From assembly GCA_016874715.1 (NCBI GenBank), contig VGTK01000033.1:1-41046 (forward strand): a stretch of DNA of 41,046 nucleotides, read 5' to 3'. A program made the translations under genes and the position numbers. Origin of the DNA: Deltaproteobacteria bacterium. Lineage in GTDB: Bacteria; Desulfobacterota; Binatia; UBA12015. Under the pieces are notes generated by a model. It saw only the letters and a list, made by a program, of their open reading frames with translations. It searched no databases and was not told the origin of the DNA. Positions 40,052 to 41,046 of the stretch are shown piece after piece (within the stretch, counting starts at the first letter, position 1; each line of letters opens with the position of its first letter).

Positions 40052-40666
40052 GTGATCCGCGTCGGCGAGTCCGCATTCCTGCTGGAGCTGGAGTGCAGCA
40101 GCGCCGTCCTCGCCGCACGGCGCGCGCTCGCCGAGCGGCGCGACCCGGCGATCCTCGACCTCGTGCCCGGCGCGGTCACCCTGCTGGTGGTCGTCGACCC
40201 GATCGCCCTGCCCGACCCGGATCACCTGGCGGACGTGGAGCGCGCGGCGCGCACCGGCACGCTCGGGCCAGTGCACGAGACGACGGCGCGGACGCACGAG
40301 ATCGTCGTGCGCTACGACGGCGAAGATCTGCCGGAGCTCGCCGAGCGCGCGCGGCTCACGGCCGAGGAGTTCGTCGCGCGTCACGCGGGCGCCACGTATC
40401 GCGTCGCCCTGGTCGGCTTCCAGCCGGGCTTTGCCTACCTCGAGGGCTTGCCGCCCGAGCTGCACGCGACGCGCCGCGCGACGCCGCGCCCGCGCGTCGC
40501 CGCGGGCAGCGTCGCCATCGGCGGCGAATGGATGGGTGTCTACCCGCTCGCGACGCCCGGCGGCTGGAACCTGATCGGCACGACCGACGCGCTGCTGTTC
40601 GACGCCCGCCGCGAAGAGCCGGCCCTCCTCCAGCCCGGCGACTCGGTACGGTTCGTTCCCCGATGA
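40052..40666 (+). CDS. pxpB: 5-oxoprolinase subunit PxpB
   Basis: Subunit of the ATP-dependent PxpABC 5-oxoprolinase that returns 5-oxoproline to glutamate. The 204-residue protein is of AHS1/KipI type: RVGESAFLLELE, then ALVGFQPGFAYLEGLPPELHATRRATPRPRVAAGSVAIGG and the closing YPLATPGGWNLIGTT signature, close to diagnostic for PxpB/KipI. It starts at GTG 40052 and overlaps pxpC by 4 bp (ATGA). A KipI-like role in kinase inhibition is less likely given the following gene. Confidence 0.92.
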   Translation: MIRVGESAFLLELECSSAVLAARRALAERRDPAILDLVPGAVTLLVVVDPIALPDPDHLADVERAARTGTLGPVHETTARTHEIVVRYDGEDLPELAERARLTAEEFVARHAGATYRVALVGFQPGFAYLEGLPPELHATRRATPRPRVAAGSVAIGGEWMGVYPLATPGGWNLIGTTDALLFDARREEPALLQPGDSVRFVPR

Positions 40667-41046
40667 GGCTGCTGCAGGTGATCGCCCCCGGTCCGCGCAC
40701 GACGGTGGAGGACCTCGGCCGCCGCGGCGCCGCCCGCTGGGGCTTGCCCGCGGGCGGCGCCTTCGATCCGCTGGCGCTCATCGCGGCGAACCGGCTCGTC
40801 GGCAATCGCGACGACGACGCCGGGCTCGAGATCACGCTCGGCGGCGCGAGGCTGGCGAACGACGGCGACGAGCCCCTCGCCCTCGCTCTCACCGGCGCCG
40901 ACTGCGACGCGCGGCTCGTGCACGGCGCGGCCAGCATGGCGGTGCGGCCCGGGGTCGCCGTGACGTGTGCGCCCGGCGACCAGCTGCGCCTCGGTCACGC
41001 GCGCTCCGGGGCGCGCGCGTGGCTCGCGATCGCCGGCGGCATCGCC
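40663..41046 (+). CDS. pxpC: 5-oxoprolinase subunit PxpC, truncated by window edge
   Basis: Begins MRLLQVIAPGPRTTVEDLGRRG and continues RWGLPAGGAFDPLALIAANRLVGN, the PxpC/AHS2 (biotin-carboxyltransferase-like) N-terminus. About 128 residues are present; the rest lies beyond the right edge. The start overlaps the pxpB stop, so both subunits should be made in step. The third subunit, pxpA, is not seen and may follow. Confidence 0.9.
   Translation, partial: MRLLQVIAPGPRTTVEDLGRRGAARWGLPAGGAFDPLALIAANRLVGNRDDDAGLEITLGGARLANDGDEPLALALTGADCDARLVHGAASMAVRPGVAVTCAPGDQLRLGHARSGARAWLAIAGGIA

Noticed and set aside
35215..40179. Minus-strand frame of 1654 codons covering several genes
   Set aside because: Only its last 443 codons are the esterase. 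The rest is antisense to the aldehyde dehydrogenase and other frames and has no protein-like features.

Overview
The window is 41 kb of very GC-rich, densely coding bacterial DNA with short intergenic gaps and many 4-bp ATGA/GTGA stop-start overlaps. A complete tripartite RND efflux operon with an outer-membrane channel lipoprotein implies a Gram-negative envelope. A homodimeric-type pyruvate dehydrogenase E1 combined with cytochrome P450, two acyl-CoA dehydrogenases and a luciferase-like oxidoreductase would fit a high-GC deltaproteobacterial, Myxococcota or Binatota-like lineage. That placement is inference; no marker gene here settles it.

Left edge to 9.2 kb: 113-bp tandem repeats rich in hairpins, a tRNA-Ser(CGA), tadA, an acetolactate synthase large subunit (ilvB) without its regulatory subunit, and a pyruvate dehydrogenase E1 (aceE) without E2/E3. 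A leftward group follows (MFS transporter, XRE-cupin regulator, nitroreductase), then a divergent MBL-fold protein whose metal-binding motif is largely lost.

9.2 to 18.1 kb is a catabolic island: an acyl-CoA dehydrogenase and a cytochrome P450 behind an 18-bp palindromic operator-like site, a leftward pair (LLM-class oxidoreductase and SDR), a rightward pair (second acyl-CoA dehydrogenase and an acyl-CoA synthetase), and a secreted protein with 32 cysteines that I do not recognise. Together the enzymes could hydroxylate, oxidise, CoA-activate and beta-oxidise a hydrophobic side chain, but the substrate is unknown. A strong 11-bp hairpin terminator closes the island.

18.1 to 25 kb: two exported proteins (SYLF and a helical LTXXQ/Spy-like protein), a LOG-family protein with an apparent one-base frameshift, a small secreted protein with GLG1-type cysteine repeats, and a compact operon of an unrecognised 480-residue protein, a PPK2 polyphosphate kinase and a SulP-STAS anion transporter. 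The SulP N-terminus is interrupted by an in-frame TAA.

25 to 32.6 kb: the RND operon (membrane-fusion lipoprotein, inner-membrane pump, outer-membrane channel), followed closely by a small Rap1a/Tai-like exported protein, a glycine-zipper lipoprotein and a solute-binding lipoprotein. The last gene and the adjacent 1334-bp IS5-family element (CTAG target duplication) have visibly lower GC than the surroundings and look acquired.

34 kb to the end: ordinary metabolic genes, namely a DUF1904/tautomerase-like protein, two alpha/beta hydrolases, a hotdog thioesterase, a class I methyltransferase, an aldehyde dehydrogenase, a rhodanese and 5-oxoprolinase subunits PxpB and PxpC. PxpC runs off the right edge. 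I see no CRISPR array, prophage or rRNA.
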